DNA from: Planctomycetota bacterium
GTDB lineage: Bacteria > Planctomycetota > PUPC01 > JACPCR01
Reading direction: 5' to 3'
Assembly (NCBI GenBank): GCA_027625095.1
Contig: JAQBXN010000066.1
Coordinates: 1 to 44,989 of the forward strand
Length of the DNA stretch: 44,989 nucleotides
Shown here: one piece after another, positions 9,150 to 18,900 of the stretch
How positions within the stretch are numbered: the first letter of the stretch is position 1
How the letters are laid out: each line of letters begins with the position of its first letter
Made by a program: the position numbers and the translations under genes
Notes under the pieces: generated by a model
Told to the model about the DNA's origin: nothing
Database searches by the model: none
What the model saw: only the letters and a program-made list of their open reading frames with translations

Positions 9150-9591
9150 ATTTGGTTGAACGGTCTTGGATGAAAACGTCCGTGCGATCCGCCCGCTACT
9201 AACTTGGTAGGTCGTACTAAAAAGATACTGACCCGTTGACTTTGCTGGTCTGGCGTAGGCCGGAGTTGCAATGCGGTTCAAAAACGGAGTGCAACTCTGT
9301 GCTACGAGAGTCATCTTGTTTTTTCTGCGTAGGCCTCATTCTATCTTCAATACGGGCGAGACGGCCGTTCCACCATGGGGCAGTCGATGGCAGTCGAGAG
9401 GTGTGGGCTCTTGCTTTTCCTCTTTAATTGTCTTGCTTTTTTTCGCTTCTAATCTGGGCTTTCGAGCTTCCTTTTCTTCGTCAGGGAAGTTGAGTTCAAA
9501 TGCAAATTAAGAGCAAATATAGGGAGCTCCTCTTGGTTGGAGTCGAAATTTGAGATAGAAATAGAAAAGCAAGAAAGGAAAAGGAACACAA
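9150..9591. other. divergent intergenic region with an inverted repeat
   Basis: This 442-bp spacer lies between two divergent genes and must hold both promoters, but no strong consensus promoter stands out. GAGTTGCA at 9263-9270 and TGCAACTC at 9290-9297 form a perfect 8-bp inverted repeat with a 19-base gap. The last 60 bases before 9592 are very purine-rich and include an AAGGAAAAGGAAC ribosome-binding stretch for the PhyH gene. Confidence 0.5.
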
Positions 9592-10785
9592 ATGAAAAGC
9601 AAAACACTTTCGTTGGAATCTGAGCCAATTTCCAAGCCATACCGCCCTGCCTCCTTTGCCAGCTTCAAGCCTGAGCTTTCCACTCCTGGCGGCACGCCGG
9701 AGAGATTGGCGCACCTGGATGAGCATGGCTTTGTCATCATCAACGACTTTGTTGGCATCGACTGGATCCCTATTCTCCGCGAGGCGGGCCGCCGCGTTAC
9801 CGAAGCGTGCGCACCCGAACATGGCTACAGCAAGATCGATTGTTCCAAGGGCTACGTACACCGCGCAAAGGAGGATGAACCGTGGGCGATTCGGGGTCTC
9901 ATCCATCCCGCTTTCGGTGAGTCCAGCTTTGCCGAGTTCTACGGCTCTCCTGATTTCTTGAGCTTTGTAGACTCCTGGTGTTGTGGCGGGCTCCAGCCTG
10001 CGGACATGGTGATGGGAGCAATGCTTCTGTGGTGCAACCCTCGGCGGAATGAAATGGGGCCCAGTTGGCATCGGGATACGGTGTGGTGGGGCGATGGCGG
10101 AAACTACGTGGCGCAGGAGGTCCGGGACGATGGCGTCGAGGCATACTCCGAAGAGGTCGAAAGAATCCGCTGGGAAGAAATTCGAGAGAAGAACAAGAAA
10201 TCTGTTGCTGAGCGGAACGGAGTGAGCATTTTCCTTGCGCTGGTCGACGACGAATGCCACGAGCTCATACCGGGCAGCCACAATCGATGGCGAACGCCGT
10301 ACGAACATGACGTTCTTCTCCCGCAAAAGATGAAAGACCTGGGAGTACCACATACCCCCAGTTGGAACGGCGAAGACCCGCTGCCCGATCAGGTAGCGAT
10401 CCGACTCAAGGCTGGCGAGGCCCTCATACGCATCGGTACAAACATTCACACCGGACACACCGTCCCGGATCGCGAGCGCAACACTCTCGTGCTCGGTTGG
10501 TCGAGGTGGTCTGGTCCTTCCGAGGAGGAGCCGAAAGTTGTTGACGCGCGCAGCGCGTGGCAACTTGATCCCGCCGTGCGCGAAGCTTTGCCACACGAGT
10601 GGATGAAAGCCACATGGGACCGCTGGGCCGATACGGTGAAGTTGGGCGATACGCTTGAAGACCGCTACGCCGGATTCGACATCGAGCGTATCAAGGCCGG
10701 TGAGGTCGTGGGCTGGCGCGGTGAGTTGGAGCGTCAGGCCGCCGCGGCCGGGAAAGCATGGGAGCCCCGCCAAACCGCGCAATGA
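9592..10785 (+). CDS. phytanoyl-CoA dioxygenase (PhyH)-family protein
   Basis: This is a 397-residue protein of the Fe(II)/2-oxoglutarate oxygenase superfamily. The HxD iron motif is visible as H160-R-D162 in SWHRDTVWWGDGG. A distal histidine (His286 or His289) and an arginine (about Arg296) lie in NIHTGHTVPDRERNTLVLGW, as needed to bind iron and 2-oxoglutarate. LIPGSHNRWRTP is the usual PhyH strand. These enzymes hydroxylate or halogenate diverse small molecules; the substrate is unknown. There is a good AAGGA-type ribosome site and the ATG is at the conserved N-terminus. The C-terminal extension (about 320-397) is longer than in compact PhyH proteins. A long antisense open frame over this gene is a composition artefact. 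Confidence 0.82.
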   Translation: MKSKTLSLESEPISKPYRPASFASFKPELSTPGGTPERLAHLDEHGFVIINDFVGIDWIPILREAGRRVTEACAPEHGYSKIDCSKGYVHRAKEDEPWAIRGLIHPAFGESSFAEFYGSPDFLSFVDSWCCGGLQPADMVMGAMLLWCNPRRNEMGPSWHRDTVWWGDGGNYVAQEVRDDGVEAYSEEVERIRWEEIREKNKKSVAERNGVSIFLALVDDECHELIPGSHNRWRTPYEHDVLLPQKMKDLGVPHTPSWNGEDPLPDQVAIRLKAGEALIRIGTNIHTGHTVPDRERNTLVLGWSRWSGPSEEEPKVVDARSAWQLDPAVREALPHEWMKATWDRWADTVKLGDTLEDRYAGFDIERIKAGEVVGWRGELERQAAAAGKAWEPRQTAQ

Positions 10786-10810
10786 AGGATACGAACGGGT
10801 CCCATCGCAG

Positions 10811-10830
10811 CTCTGGCCTCCAGGCCGGAG
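10811..10830. repeat. hairpin element sharing its sequence with one at 37344
   Basis: CTCTGGCC, a TCCA loop and GGCCGGAG form an 8-bp stem 25 bp after the PhyH stop. The stretch 10804-10826 matches 37344-37366 at 20 of 23 positions with the core GGCCTCCAGGCC identical, so this is probably a dispersed element and not a dedicated terminator. No T-run follows. Confidence 0.45.
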
Positions 10831-10939
10831 TGGATTTCCGCGAGCTTGCGACTCGAATCGTTTGCGGTCGCTTCTTATGAGCGCCAGCGACATCATCGAA
10901 GTTTCAATCAGACCAGACAAATTTTAGAAAAGTGTTTCG

Positions 10940-11899
10940 ATGCCAAAGAAAGCAAGGACAAAGTCAACCTTACTCATCCCCGCGGAACGCATGGAGCATA
11001 TGATTCTGCGTCTACAATTTGAGGCTCCAACAGTCCCTGCTTCACTGATGCTGCGGCTGTCCCTCACATTATTGATTGCGCCAGGTTTGCTGGTGACCGC
11101 AGAGAAGCCAATGGCCCAGAATGATCAGGTCATCATTGTCACGAAAAACTCCACCGCCGCAGACATCCCGGTAAAGACCACCGAGATCCGGTCGATCATC
11201 AGCATGGTGAACAAGGCGCTGGAAAAGTACCCGGACGACTCGAAAGCGCGGGTGCTGCTCAGGTCGCAGTATTCAAATCATCCGGATCATGATGGGATGC
11301 AGGCGTATCCGCACGCCATCGTTCCACTGGACGAGAAAGGGCGCCCGCACGGCATCGAACGTTTCTATGGGGTGGGTGCCGGCCATGGCTGGATGTTCCG
11401 CGAACTGCCGTGGGAACATGGAAAGATGGAAGGCGAAGAGCGGGCCTACGAATCGGGGGTTTTAAAAACCTTAATTCCGTGGCATGCAGACAAAGTCGAG
11501 GGCGTTCGCAAAACCCTCTATCGAGATGGAAGTACACTTATCGAAGCGACCTACAAAAACGGTCTACCGAACGGGCCAACTCTCAGTTATGACCCCAAAG
11601 GTAACGTCACTCGTGAGGCGATTCTGCAGGACGGAAAACTCCACGGCAGCTTGCGTGAATTCTGGCCCGGAACGAAGCAACTAAAGCGCGAAATCCAGTA
11701 CGACATGGGGAGGGTGGTCGGTGTGATGAAAGAGTTTTATTCAACCGGCGCGATTAAGAAGGAACTCCCTTTCAAAGACAACATGATGCACGGTGTCGAA
11801 GTGCACTACGAAGCAGATGGAAAAGTGCAGCGGAAGAAATACTGGTTGGAAGGCGACACGGTGAGCGCCAAAGAATTCGAGGCTTACGAGAAGAAGTGA
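10940..11899 (+). CDS. secreted MORN/YwqK-like repeat protein
   Basis: The product is up to 319 residues long. A signal-peptide-like helix is seen at MLRLSLTLLIAPGLLVTAE, about residues 37-55 of the longest frame. The real start may therefore be the ATG at 11048 or 10991; the start at 10940 is kept because none of the three has a clear ribosome site. The C-terminal 200 residues hold repeats of the type G.....YY..G.l......y.nG..hG (YRDGSTLIEATYKNGLPNGP, then YSTGAIKKELPFKDNMMHG). These match the MORN-like toxin_15/YwqK repeats of bacterial proteins. Their role is usually structural or unknown. The gene is flanked by 7-bp-period arrays that begin at its stop codon. Confidence 0.65.
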   Translation: MPKKARTKSTLLIPAERMEHMILRLQFEAPTVPASLMLRLSLTLLIAPGLLVTAEKPMAQNDQVIIVTKNSTAADIPVKTTEIRSIISMVNKALEKYPDDSKARVLLRSQYSNHPDHDGMQAYPHAIVPLDEKGRPHGIERFYGVGAGHGWMFRELPWEHGKMEGEERAYESGVLKTLIPWHADKVEGVRKTLYRDGSTLIEATYKNGLPNGPTLSYDPKGNVTREAILQDGKLHGSLREFWPGTKQLKREIQYDMGRVVGVMKEFYSTGAIKKELPFKDNMMHGVEVHYEADGKVQRKKYWLEGDTVSAKEFEAYEKK

Positions 11900-11923
11900 A
11901 CGGTGAATGGCGGAGAGCGAATA
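11896..11923. repeat. heptad array, left member (GTGAATG type)
   Basis: Four degenerate 7-bp units with consensus GTGAATG begin inside the stop codon of the MORN-like gene (TGA at 11897-11899). Two further units of AGGATTC type lie at 11934-11947. The matching inverted array is at 12036-12056, directly before the ABC ATPase start. Confidence 0.65.
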
Positions 11924-12035
11924 AGCATTCCCCAGGATTCAGGATTTACCTCTGCCCGGCCTCTGATCCGATTTCAAGTTAATGATTCTGCGTTTATCCT
12001 GATCGGTTCATTAGCGGCCTAATATCGGGACGCAT

Positions 12036-12056
12036 CAACCATTAACCATTCATCCA
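12036..12056. repeat. heptad array, right member (AACCATT type)
   Basis: Three 7-bp units with consensus TAACCAT end 4 bp before the GTG start of the ABC ATPase. They are the inverted form of the GTGAATG-type units at 11896. The array occupies the place where a ribosome site would lie, and no Shine-Dalgarno sequence is visible. Confidence 0.65.
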
Positions 12057-12060
12057 CGCC

Positions 12061-12741
12061 GTGTCCGTCGAAATCAAACTTGAGGCAATCACTCATTACT
12101 ACGGGGATGCGGAAAGAGGTGTCGAGGCCCTTCATGGAGTCGACCTTCATATCGCGGCCGGAGAATTCGCCGCGCTGATGGGGCCCAGCGGATGTGGGAA
12201 GACGACCCTGCTCAATCTGATTGGTGGGATGGATCGTCCTGCAGAAGGCGGCATCTTCGTCAATGGAGAAGACATCACTAAGTATTCCGATGAAGCCCTC
12301 ACAGAATATCGTCGTGACCGCATTGGTTTCATTTTCCAATTCTTCAATCTCCTGCCGACCCTCTCCGTCATCGAAAACGTTCAAATGCCGCTGCTTCTTG
12401 CCGGTAAACACGGAAATGATGTCCGCCAGAGAGCGATGCAATTGCTGGAACAGGTCGGGCTGGGCGATCGGAACGACGATTACCCGCACCAGTTCTCCGG
12501 TGGACAGATGCAGCGCGTGGCCATCGCGCGAGCGCTCGTTCATGAGCCCCAGATCATCCTTGCCGATGAACCGACAGGTAATCTAGATACAACCAGCGGA
12601 CGGACAATCCTCGAGCTGCTGCAAAGCCTTTCCCATCAACACGGCACCACTGTGCTGATGGCAACGCACAGCAAGGAAGCTTCCAGTGTGGCGAACAGAA
12701 TTATCGAAATGAGGGATGGGGACGTAATACGTAATACGTAA
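12061..12741 (+). CDS. LolD/MacB-type ABC transporter ATPase
   Basis: This is a 226-residue ATPase of the lipoprotein and macrolide exporter class. Walker A is GPSGCGKTT, the Q-loop lies in FIFQFFNLLPTL, the signature is FSGGQMQRVAIARAL, Walker B is IILADEPTG, and the H-loop is in MATHS. It would energise the FtsX-type permease encoded downstream at 13072. The start is a GTG at 12061 immediately after a heptad array, without a clear ribosome site. The last four codons (IRNT) and the stop codon lie inside another heptad array (ACGTAAT units at 12722-12744), so the C-terminus has been set by the repeat. The substrate may be a lipid or lipoprotein, because the lipid-synthesis fusion lies downstream; that is inference. 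Confidence 0.9.
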   Translation: MSVEIKLEAITHYYGDAERGVEALHGVDLHIAAGEFAALMGPSGCGKTTLLNLIGGMDRPAEGGIFVNGEDITKYSDEALTEYRRDRIGFIFQFFNLLPTLSVIENVQMPLLLAGKHGNDVRQRAMQLLEQVGLGDRNDDYPHQFSGGQMQRVAIARALVHEPQIILADEPTGNLDTTSGRTILELLQSLSHQHGTTVLMATHSKEASSVANRIIEMRDGDVIRNT

Positions 12742-12744
12742 TAC
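12722..12744. repeat. perfect heptad array ACGTAAT x3, overlapping a stop codon
   Basis: Three identical 7-bp units ACGTAAT plus a partial unit run from 12722. They encode the last residues and stop codon of the ABC ATPase. The reverse-complement array stands at 13042-13068, just before the permease start. Confidence 0.85.
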
Positions 12745-12853
12745 ATATCGCAGCCGTAAGGCCGCAACCAAAGGGAAGAGAAGTGCTGCCAACGAATTCA
12801 AGGAAACAACGAATGGGGAAGCCAAAGTCTTTCAAAGAAACAAGAAACTCAAC

Positions 12854-12998
12854 TGTAACTGTGTAATGCGTAAGTTCAGATGTCCGGGACACTGTTGCTT
12901 GAAAGAACGGTTATCACCCTTCTTCTGTTTCACTTACAAACCTTAGCTGACAGCAACACCGCCCTTCACAGCATCGAGTATCAAGCATCCCGTATCCC
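12854..12998. repeat. two further heptad stretches inside the ABC spacer
   Basis: Between the ATPase and permease genes, 12854-12874 holds three units related to GTGTAAT. 12971-12998 holds four units alternating between GCATCNN and GTATCNN. Both have 7-bp period. The spacer of 330 bp otherwise contains no gene; the upstream extension of the permease frame through it is not conserved-looking. Confidence 0.6.
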
Positions 12999-13041
12999 TC
13001 CCAACCGCTACAACAACAACAGCGGACCTTCAAGCCTTCTA

Positions 13042-13068
13042 TTTACGTATTACGTATTACGTATTACG
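13042..13068. repeat. heptad array ATTACGT, inverted copy of the 12722 array
   Basis: Units TTTACGT, ATTACGT, ATTACGT and a partial unit end 3 bp before the permease ATG at 13072. This is the inverted complement of the array at 12722, so the two could pair as a stem of about 22 bp across the spacer. No Shine-Dalgarno is seen before the permease start. Confidence 0.85.
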
Positions 13069-13071
13069 CCC

Positions 13072-15651
13072 ATGTCTTTCCGCATCATCTTTCGCGCCCT
13101 CGTCTGGCGACACCTCAAGAACGACTGGGTCCGCACCCTCATCACGCTGCTCGGGGTGATGCTTGGGGTGTCCGTCGTGGCGGCCATTCGGCTGGCGAAT
13201 ACGAGCGTGCTGGGCTCTTTCAGTGACTCTGTTGCACGTGTGGCCGGGCGAGCGAATCTGCAAATCCACGGCGATGGATTTCCTTTCGACGAACAACTGC
13301 TGACCAAGTTGGAGTGGGTGTTTCCGCATGCGGAAGTAAGCCCTGCGGTGACCGGGACAATCGTGCTGAACGACCGCCGTGAGGAACTTATCGAAGTTCT
13401 TGGAGTGGATCTTTTTCGCGATCAGCGGACGCGTAATTACCGACTGCTTCAGGCCACGAAGAAGGAAAGGGTGAATCAGGTCACGCATTTCCTCTCCATT
13501 CTCACCGAACACGACAGCATCCTCCTTACCGAAAAGTTTGCCGCGCGCATCGGGATCAAGGCCGGAGCAAGCATCGAGGTACTTGCCGAAGATCGTCTGG
13601 TGAAATTGAAGGTTAAAGACCTGATTGCAGACGATGGGCTCGGACAGGCCATGTCCGGCAACATCGCCCTGATGGATATTGCGGCAGCGCAGTGGCTGTT
13701 CCAGAAAATTGGCAGGCTTGACCGCATCGATCTGGTCGTTCACGACAAGCAGCGGATTCCAGAGATTCAAAGTCGGCTGAAAGACCAGGTCCCCGGATTC
13801 GTCACCGTCGAGCCGCCATCCGGACGAACGAAGCAGATTGAGAAAATGGTGGGCGCTTATCAGCTCAACCTCACGGCGTTGAGTTGGATCGCACTCTTTG
13901 TCGGCGTCTTTCTTGTTTACAACACGGTTTCAATCGCTGTCATTCGCAGGCGTCGCGAGATCGGAATTTGCCGCGCCCTTGGCGCCCCGCGATCGGCCGT
14001 GGCCCTGGCGTTCGGCATCGAGTCAGCCGGGCTTGGTGCTATTGGCTCAGCGCTTGGGATTCCTGCAGGTTGGTTTCTAGCGGTGAGTTCCGTAGGTGTG
14101 GCGGCAAAGACCGCCTCTTCCTTTTATGAGCGGGTCGTCGTCGAACATCCGGCACTGGATACAGCCACAGTGGTGCTGGGCCTGGCGACCGGATTCGGGC
14201 TGTCGCTTCTTGCAGGCATCCTGCCGGTGCGCGAGGCGATGAACGTGCCACCCGCAGAGGCGACCCGCACCGGGAGCTGGGAGGGACGGCGCCGCACTCA
14301 GGCATGGCCATTTTTTGTTATTGGCCTGGGGATGCTGGTGCTGTCCTGGATTGCCGCTCAGCAGCAGCCATTCGGTCGCAAGCCCGTATTCGGCTTTCTT
14401 TCGGCGTTTCTCATCATTCTTGGGTTTTCGTTTCTTGCTCCCATTTGCATTCAGTTCATTCAGCTCATTTCCAAAAGGGCGATGTCGACCCTATTCGGGG
14501 CGTCCGGCCGAATCGCCTCGGCCAACCTTTCCAGCACACTTGGCCGGACAGCAATCACGGTGGCCGCGCTGATGATTGGCCTCTCGATGACAATTGGAAT
14601 GGGCATCATGATTGAGAGCTTCCGCCGTACGGTGGAAGTCTGGGTCGGGCAGACAGTTCGTTCTGATCTCTGGATTAAGGCCGCCTCGTCTCACCGCGTC
14701 GAAGGCCTTATCAGTGAGACGACGATAGCGAAAATTGGGTCCGTCAGGGGAGTGAAGGAGCTCGACCCGTATCGCGAGATTTACACCACCTATAACGGTA
14801 GACCGGTAATCCTCGGCGCCGGCAGATTCGAGGTAGCAGCCAGGTACTCCCTCTTGCCGATGAAGGAGGGTGGGAAGACAGACGAGGCATTGCTCAAATC
14901 CGTACAGAACAACGGCTGCGTCGTCTCTGAAAGCTTCGCCACCTTTCACAGTGTCAAGACCGGCGACAAGCTCCAGGTGCGGACACCCGCCGGCGATCTT
15001 TTGCTCCTGGTCACGGGTGTTTATTACGAATACTCCAACGACCGTGGCTATATCATTATCGACAGGAAACAATTCATTGAGCGCTTTGGCGACGCATCGG
15101 CAAACGTCGTCTCCGTCTATATCGAGCCAGGCGAGGATTTGATGACCGTCCGGCAGCGCATCATGGACGAGGTCGGTAAAGACCATCCACTTACGATTCG
15201 CACCATGGCGATGCTGAAAGAGGAAGTGTTGAAAATCTTCGACCGTACGTTTGGTGTGACTCGCGCTCTGCAGATCATCGCCATAGTGGTTGCGGTGCTC
15301 GGCATTGTAAATACGCAAGTCGCCCTGGTCTTTGAACGCCGCCGTGAGTTCGCCGTCCTCCGTTATCTCGGCGCGGCCAGCCGCCAGATTCGGCGGATGG
15401 TGATCCTGGAGTCCGGACTGCTTGGCATCGTAGGCATTGTGCTCGGTGTGTTGGCAGGTATTGCCCTCGCCGCGGTATTAATTCTCGTCATTAACAAGCA
15501 GTCTTTCGGTTGGACGATCCAGGCACATTTCCCGGCCGGCTACGTTTTGGGTACTTCACTGCTGGTACTCCTCTCCACCATGGTCGCAGGAATCTATCCC
15601 GCCAAGCTAGCGTCGCAGGTAAATGCGTCTGAAGCATTGAGGGCGGAGTGA
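13072..15651 (+). CDS. FtsX/MacB-type ABC transporter permease, duplicated
   Basis: This is an 859-residue permease. It has an N-terminal transmembrane helix (about 17-38, TLITLLGVMLGVSVVAAI), an extracytoplasmic domain, three helices of a first FtsX domain (about 265-400), a pair of helices near 410-455, a second N-terminal helix near 495-515, a second extracytoplasmic domain and a final FtsX domain (about 735-855). Cytoplasmic coupling motifs RRRREIGICRALGAPRSAV and FERRREFAVLRYLGAA appear in both halves. The start at 13072 is the ATG with MSFRIIFRALVWRH; the longer open frame translates repeat sequence. Duplicated permeases of this kind work with one LolD-like ATPase and move lipids, lipoproteins or peptides from the inner membrane. 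The partner ATPase is upstream at 12061. Confidence 0.88.
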   Translation: MSFRIIFRALVWRHLKNDWVRTLITLLGVMLGVSVVAAIRLANTSVLGSFSDSVARVAGRANLQIHGDGFPFDEQLLTKLEWVFPHAEVSPAVTGTIVLNDRREELIEVLGVDLFRDQRTRNYRLLQATKKERVNQVTHFLSILTEHDSILLTEKFAARIGIKAGASIEVLAEDRLVKLKVKDLIADDGLGQAMSGNIALMDIAAAQWLFQKIGRLDRIDLVVHDKQRIPEIQSRLKDQVPGFVTVEPPSGRTKQIEKMVGAYQLNLTALSWIALFVGVFLVYNTVSIAVIRRRREIGICRALGAPRSAVALAFGIESAGLGAIGSALGIPAGWFLAVSSVGVAAKTASSFYERVVVEHPALDTATVVLGLATGFGLSLLAGILPVREAMNVPPAEATRTGSWEGRRRTQAWPFFVIGLGMLVLSWIAAQQQPFGRKPVFGFLSAFLIILGFSFLAPICIQFIQLISKRAMSTLFGASGRIASANLSSTLGRTAITVAALMIGLSMTIGMGIMIESFRRTVEVWVGQTVRSDLWIKAASSHRVEGLISETTIAKIGSVRGVKELDPYREIYTTYNGRPVILGAGRFEVAARYSLLPMKEGGKTDEALLKSVQNNGCVVSESFATFHSVKTGDKLQVRTPAGDLLLLVTGVYYEYSNDRGYIIIDRKQFIERFGDASANVVSVYIEPGEDLMTVRQRIMDEVGKDHPLTIRTMAMLKEEVLKIFDRTFGVTRALQIIAIVVAVLGIVNTQVALVFERRREFAVLRYLGAASRQIRRMVILESGLLGIVGIVLGVLAGIALAAVLILVINKQSFGWTIQAHFPAGYVLGTSLLVLLSTMVAGIYPAKLASQVNASEALRAE

Positions 15652-15679
15652 GGTGAATTCTGAATCCCGAATCCTGACG
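15652..15679. repeat. heptad array directly after the permease stop
   Basis: Four degenerate 7-bp units with consensus CNTGAAT start at the base after the permease TGA (15649-15651). No clear inverted partner is seen before the next gene. Confidence 0.6.
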
Positions 15680-15974
15680 GGTTTGGAAGTTCGCTGAAAA
15701 TCGAGCATTTCATCGATTCCCCATCTCAACCATTCCCCTCTTCCCAATCTAACTAAAAGGCGAGTTTCTGTCCGAAACCTATCATTCCCCAGCACGGCTG
15801 GCATCCATTGACACCGCACGGTCGGCCTTTGATAATCCGTGCCGAGTGAGGGCCTTCATTATTAGCCATAAGTGGTTGATTGAAAAAGACTTTCGAGCCG
15901 CCAAATAAAAGGCCGCCATCTGTCTGCTCACGGCTGGCACAGAGTTCGGCTTCAGTTCACCAACTACCTCCCCC
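15680..15974. other. intergenic spacer before the lipid fusion gene
   Basis: With the array at 15652-15679 this makes a 323-bp gap. It has a pyrimidine-rich stretch at about 15715-15760 but no open frame with family features. No strong promoter hexamers or ribosome site stand out before the ATG at 15975. Transcription may come from the ABC operon or from a promoter I cannot recognise. Confidence 0.4.
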
Positions 15975-18900
15975 ATGCAGATTCGAGAGTTTCTTCGAGG
16001 AAAATCCATTCTGATCACCGGCGCTACCGGCTTCCTTGGCAAGCCGCTCGTTGAGAAGATTCTGTATGAGGTGCCGGATGTTGAACAGATTTATCTGCTC
16101 ATTCGGCCCAAGACCAGATCGAACGGCGAGGTGATTACCGCGGCTGACAGGGTACGGGGTGAGTTCTCTACATCAGACGTTTTCGATCGCCTGCGAAAAA
16201 GTCGGGACAATTTCGATGACTTTATGAGCTCAAAGCTAACCGCTATCGGCGGTGACGTGTCTATCGAGGGCCTCGACATAGTGCCCGAAGAATACGAGCA
16301 CCTTTGCAGGCAGGTCGATGTCATCATCAACAGTGCAGCGGTGGTCGTCTTTGACGAACGTCTGGATTTCGCGGCACAGCTCAACGCACTTGGCCCGTCA
16401 CGACTGCTCGATTTCGCAAAAAAATGTGAAAAGAATCCAGTCTTCATTCATGTCTCAACGGCCTATGTAAACGGCCAGCGACTGGGCGACGTCAAGGAAA
16501 TCCTCTTTACCCCCGGCAGAAGTATCGAACAGGAAAAGAGGGGCGATGCAGCCCCGGAATTTGATCTGGAAAAGGAAGTGGAATTTGCCCTGGCCCGCGG
16601 CCGCCAAGTCGAACAGGAAGCGCGCCAGCCGGAGATGTTTGAACGTTTTCACAAGGCAGCGCTCAAGGAGCTCGGGCCGAACTACCGTCCCGGCAGCGCA
16701 AAAGTAAAGGCGCAGACGGAATACGAGCGAAATAAATTTGTCAGGGAAAAACTCGTCAAGGCAGGCATGGAACGCTCGCGCCGCCACGGCTGGCATGATA
16801 CTTACACGTTCACCAAGGCCATGGGCGAGCAGTTTCTGATTCGCGACCGTGGGCATATCCGCGTGGCCATCGTTCGGCCTTCGATCATCGAGAGCTCCTA
16901 CAATGAGCCGTCGCCCGGTTGGATCGATGGCTTCAGAATGGCCGATCCTCTTATCGCTGCCTACGGCAAGGGGCGGCTGAAGGATTTCCCCGGAGACCCT
17001 GATGGTGTACTTGATATCGTCCCTGCTGATTTCGTGGTCAACGCACTGCTCGCATCCATTCCACTGGCTGCTGAGTCCAGCGAAGTGCAGCTCTTTCACG
17101 TTGCCACCGGCGGCCAGAACCCCGTCAAGCTCAAGGACGTGGTGCGCAACATTAAAGAATACTTCACCGCCAATCCCTTCAAGAAGAAAACTGGCGAGCC
17201 CATTCTGGTGAAGGATTGGTCGTATCCAAGCCAGGCACAGTTCGAGCGCAGCAACCGGCTGAAGTTGCAATACCCGCTTACTGTTGCCACCTGGTTCACC
17301 CGAAACGTGCCAGGGCTCAAAAAACATCATAAGAGAATTTCCATCACCAAAACCGCGGTCGACCGCCTGAGCTATTACGCGGACCTTTACGGGCCTTACG
17401 TGGAATACGCCTGCCGGTTTGGCACGGACAACACAAAGGAGCTGTTCGAGGGACTCGCCGAGGAAGAAAAGGACATCTTTAATTTCAATGTCCGCAGAAT
17501 CGACTGGGATGAATACATCCAGGAAATCCACGTGCCGGGCCTCAAGAAGCACGTCCTGAAAATGGAGACGGTAGACGAAGAATCGCCAACCGATAAACAC
17601 GCGGACACCCCTCGCGCCCTGGAAGGAGCAAGTGAAAGCCTGGAAGGCAGTATTCGGACCATCCAAGATCTTTACATTCACAGCGCGGTGCGGTTCAAGT
17701 CTAAAACAGCCAGCCAGATCAAACGCGAGGATGAATGGGTGAAGTACTCTTTCGAAGATGTGCGTGCCCACACCCGGCAGATCCGAACCAGTCTGGCCAG
17801 AGAAGGACTCAAAAAGGGTGACCGCATCATGCTGCTGGCCGAGAATCAGCCCGAGTGGGGTATGGCCTACCTTGGCGCTATTTCTCTCGGCATGATCGTT
17901 GTTCCTCTCGACCGGCAGACCCCGGGCGCGGAAGTGATGCGCGTGGCCGCGTTCGTTGAGACGAAACACATTTTCATCACAGCCACATCTTTCGAAGCCC
18001 TCAAGAAGCAGGTAGGTGAGGAAGTTGGCAATCTTCGTCCCCTCAACATTAACAATTTTGCTTTACCGCTGGTTGCCGGGCGGGCCAGTGGGATGCCCTA
18101 CAAAGAAGAAGAGATCGTGCCTCGCGTGGAAGTGCAGCCGGAGGATTTGGCTTCGATCATTTTTACTTCCGGCACGACAGTGGAGCCGAAGGGCGTGATG
18201 CTCACTCACGGAAATTTCATCGCCAATGTGAAGGGCACGGCGGAGGTGCTCGCGCCTTATGAGACGGATCAATTCCTCTCTGTCCTGCCGCTGAACCACG
18301 CGCTTGAATTCACATGCGGTTTTCTGATGCCAATATTCGGCGGTTCAACCGTCTCGTTCGTCTCGGCGCTCAAGTCGAACGTCATCCTGGAAACCATGCG
18401 TGAGACCGGCACGACCTGCATGCTCGGCGTGCCGAGGCTGTTCAAGCTGTTCCACGACGGCATCAAAAAAGAAATCAAGAAGGCCGGAGCGATTACCAGC
18501 GGTGTGGTTGGCGCGTTAAAGACCGTCAGCCAGGCTTCACACGCGATGACAGGTGTGAACTCCGGCAAGAAGCTGTTTGCCAAAGTGCATGAAAAATTCG
18601 GAGGCAAGATCCGTGTATTCGTCAGCGGAGGCGCCGCGCTCGATCCTGAAATCTTTGAAGATTTCCAGACCATGGGCTTCCCGATTTGTGAGGGATACGG
18701 GCTTACCGAGACTGCACCGGTGTTGACGGTCAATTCGCTTGAAAAAGCCAAGAGTGCCGCGGTTGGGCCGCCACTCCCTAACGTCGAATTGCGCCTTGAA
18801 AACCAGGACGCGACCGGCATCGGTGAAATTGTCGTCCGTGGCCCGGCTGTCATGAAGGGCTATTACAAGAATGAAGAGGCCACCAACAGCGTGCTCAAGG

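Noticed and set aside
9496..10920. 474-codon antisense open frame over the PhyH gene
   Set aside because: The plus frame has clear iron and 2-oxoglutarate motifs and a ribosome site. The antisense frame has no domain signals and reflects base composition.
12722..13068. Repeats considered as a CRISPR array
   Set aside because: The units are 7 bp and directly tandem with no spacers, and no cas gene is in the window.
12880..13071. 64-codon N-terminal extension of the ABC permease
   Set aside because: It translates heptad repeat sequence; the typical permease N-terminus begins at 13072.
16455..17969. 504-codon antisense open frame inside the lipid fusion gene
   Set aside because: It shadows well-conserved reductase and ligase sequence; nothing in its own translation is recognisable.
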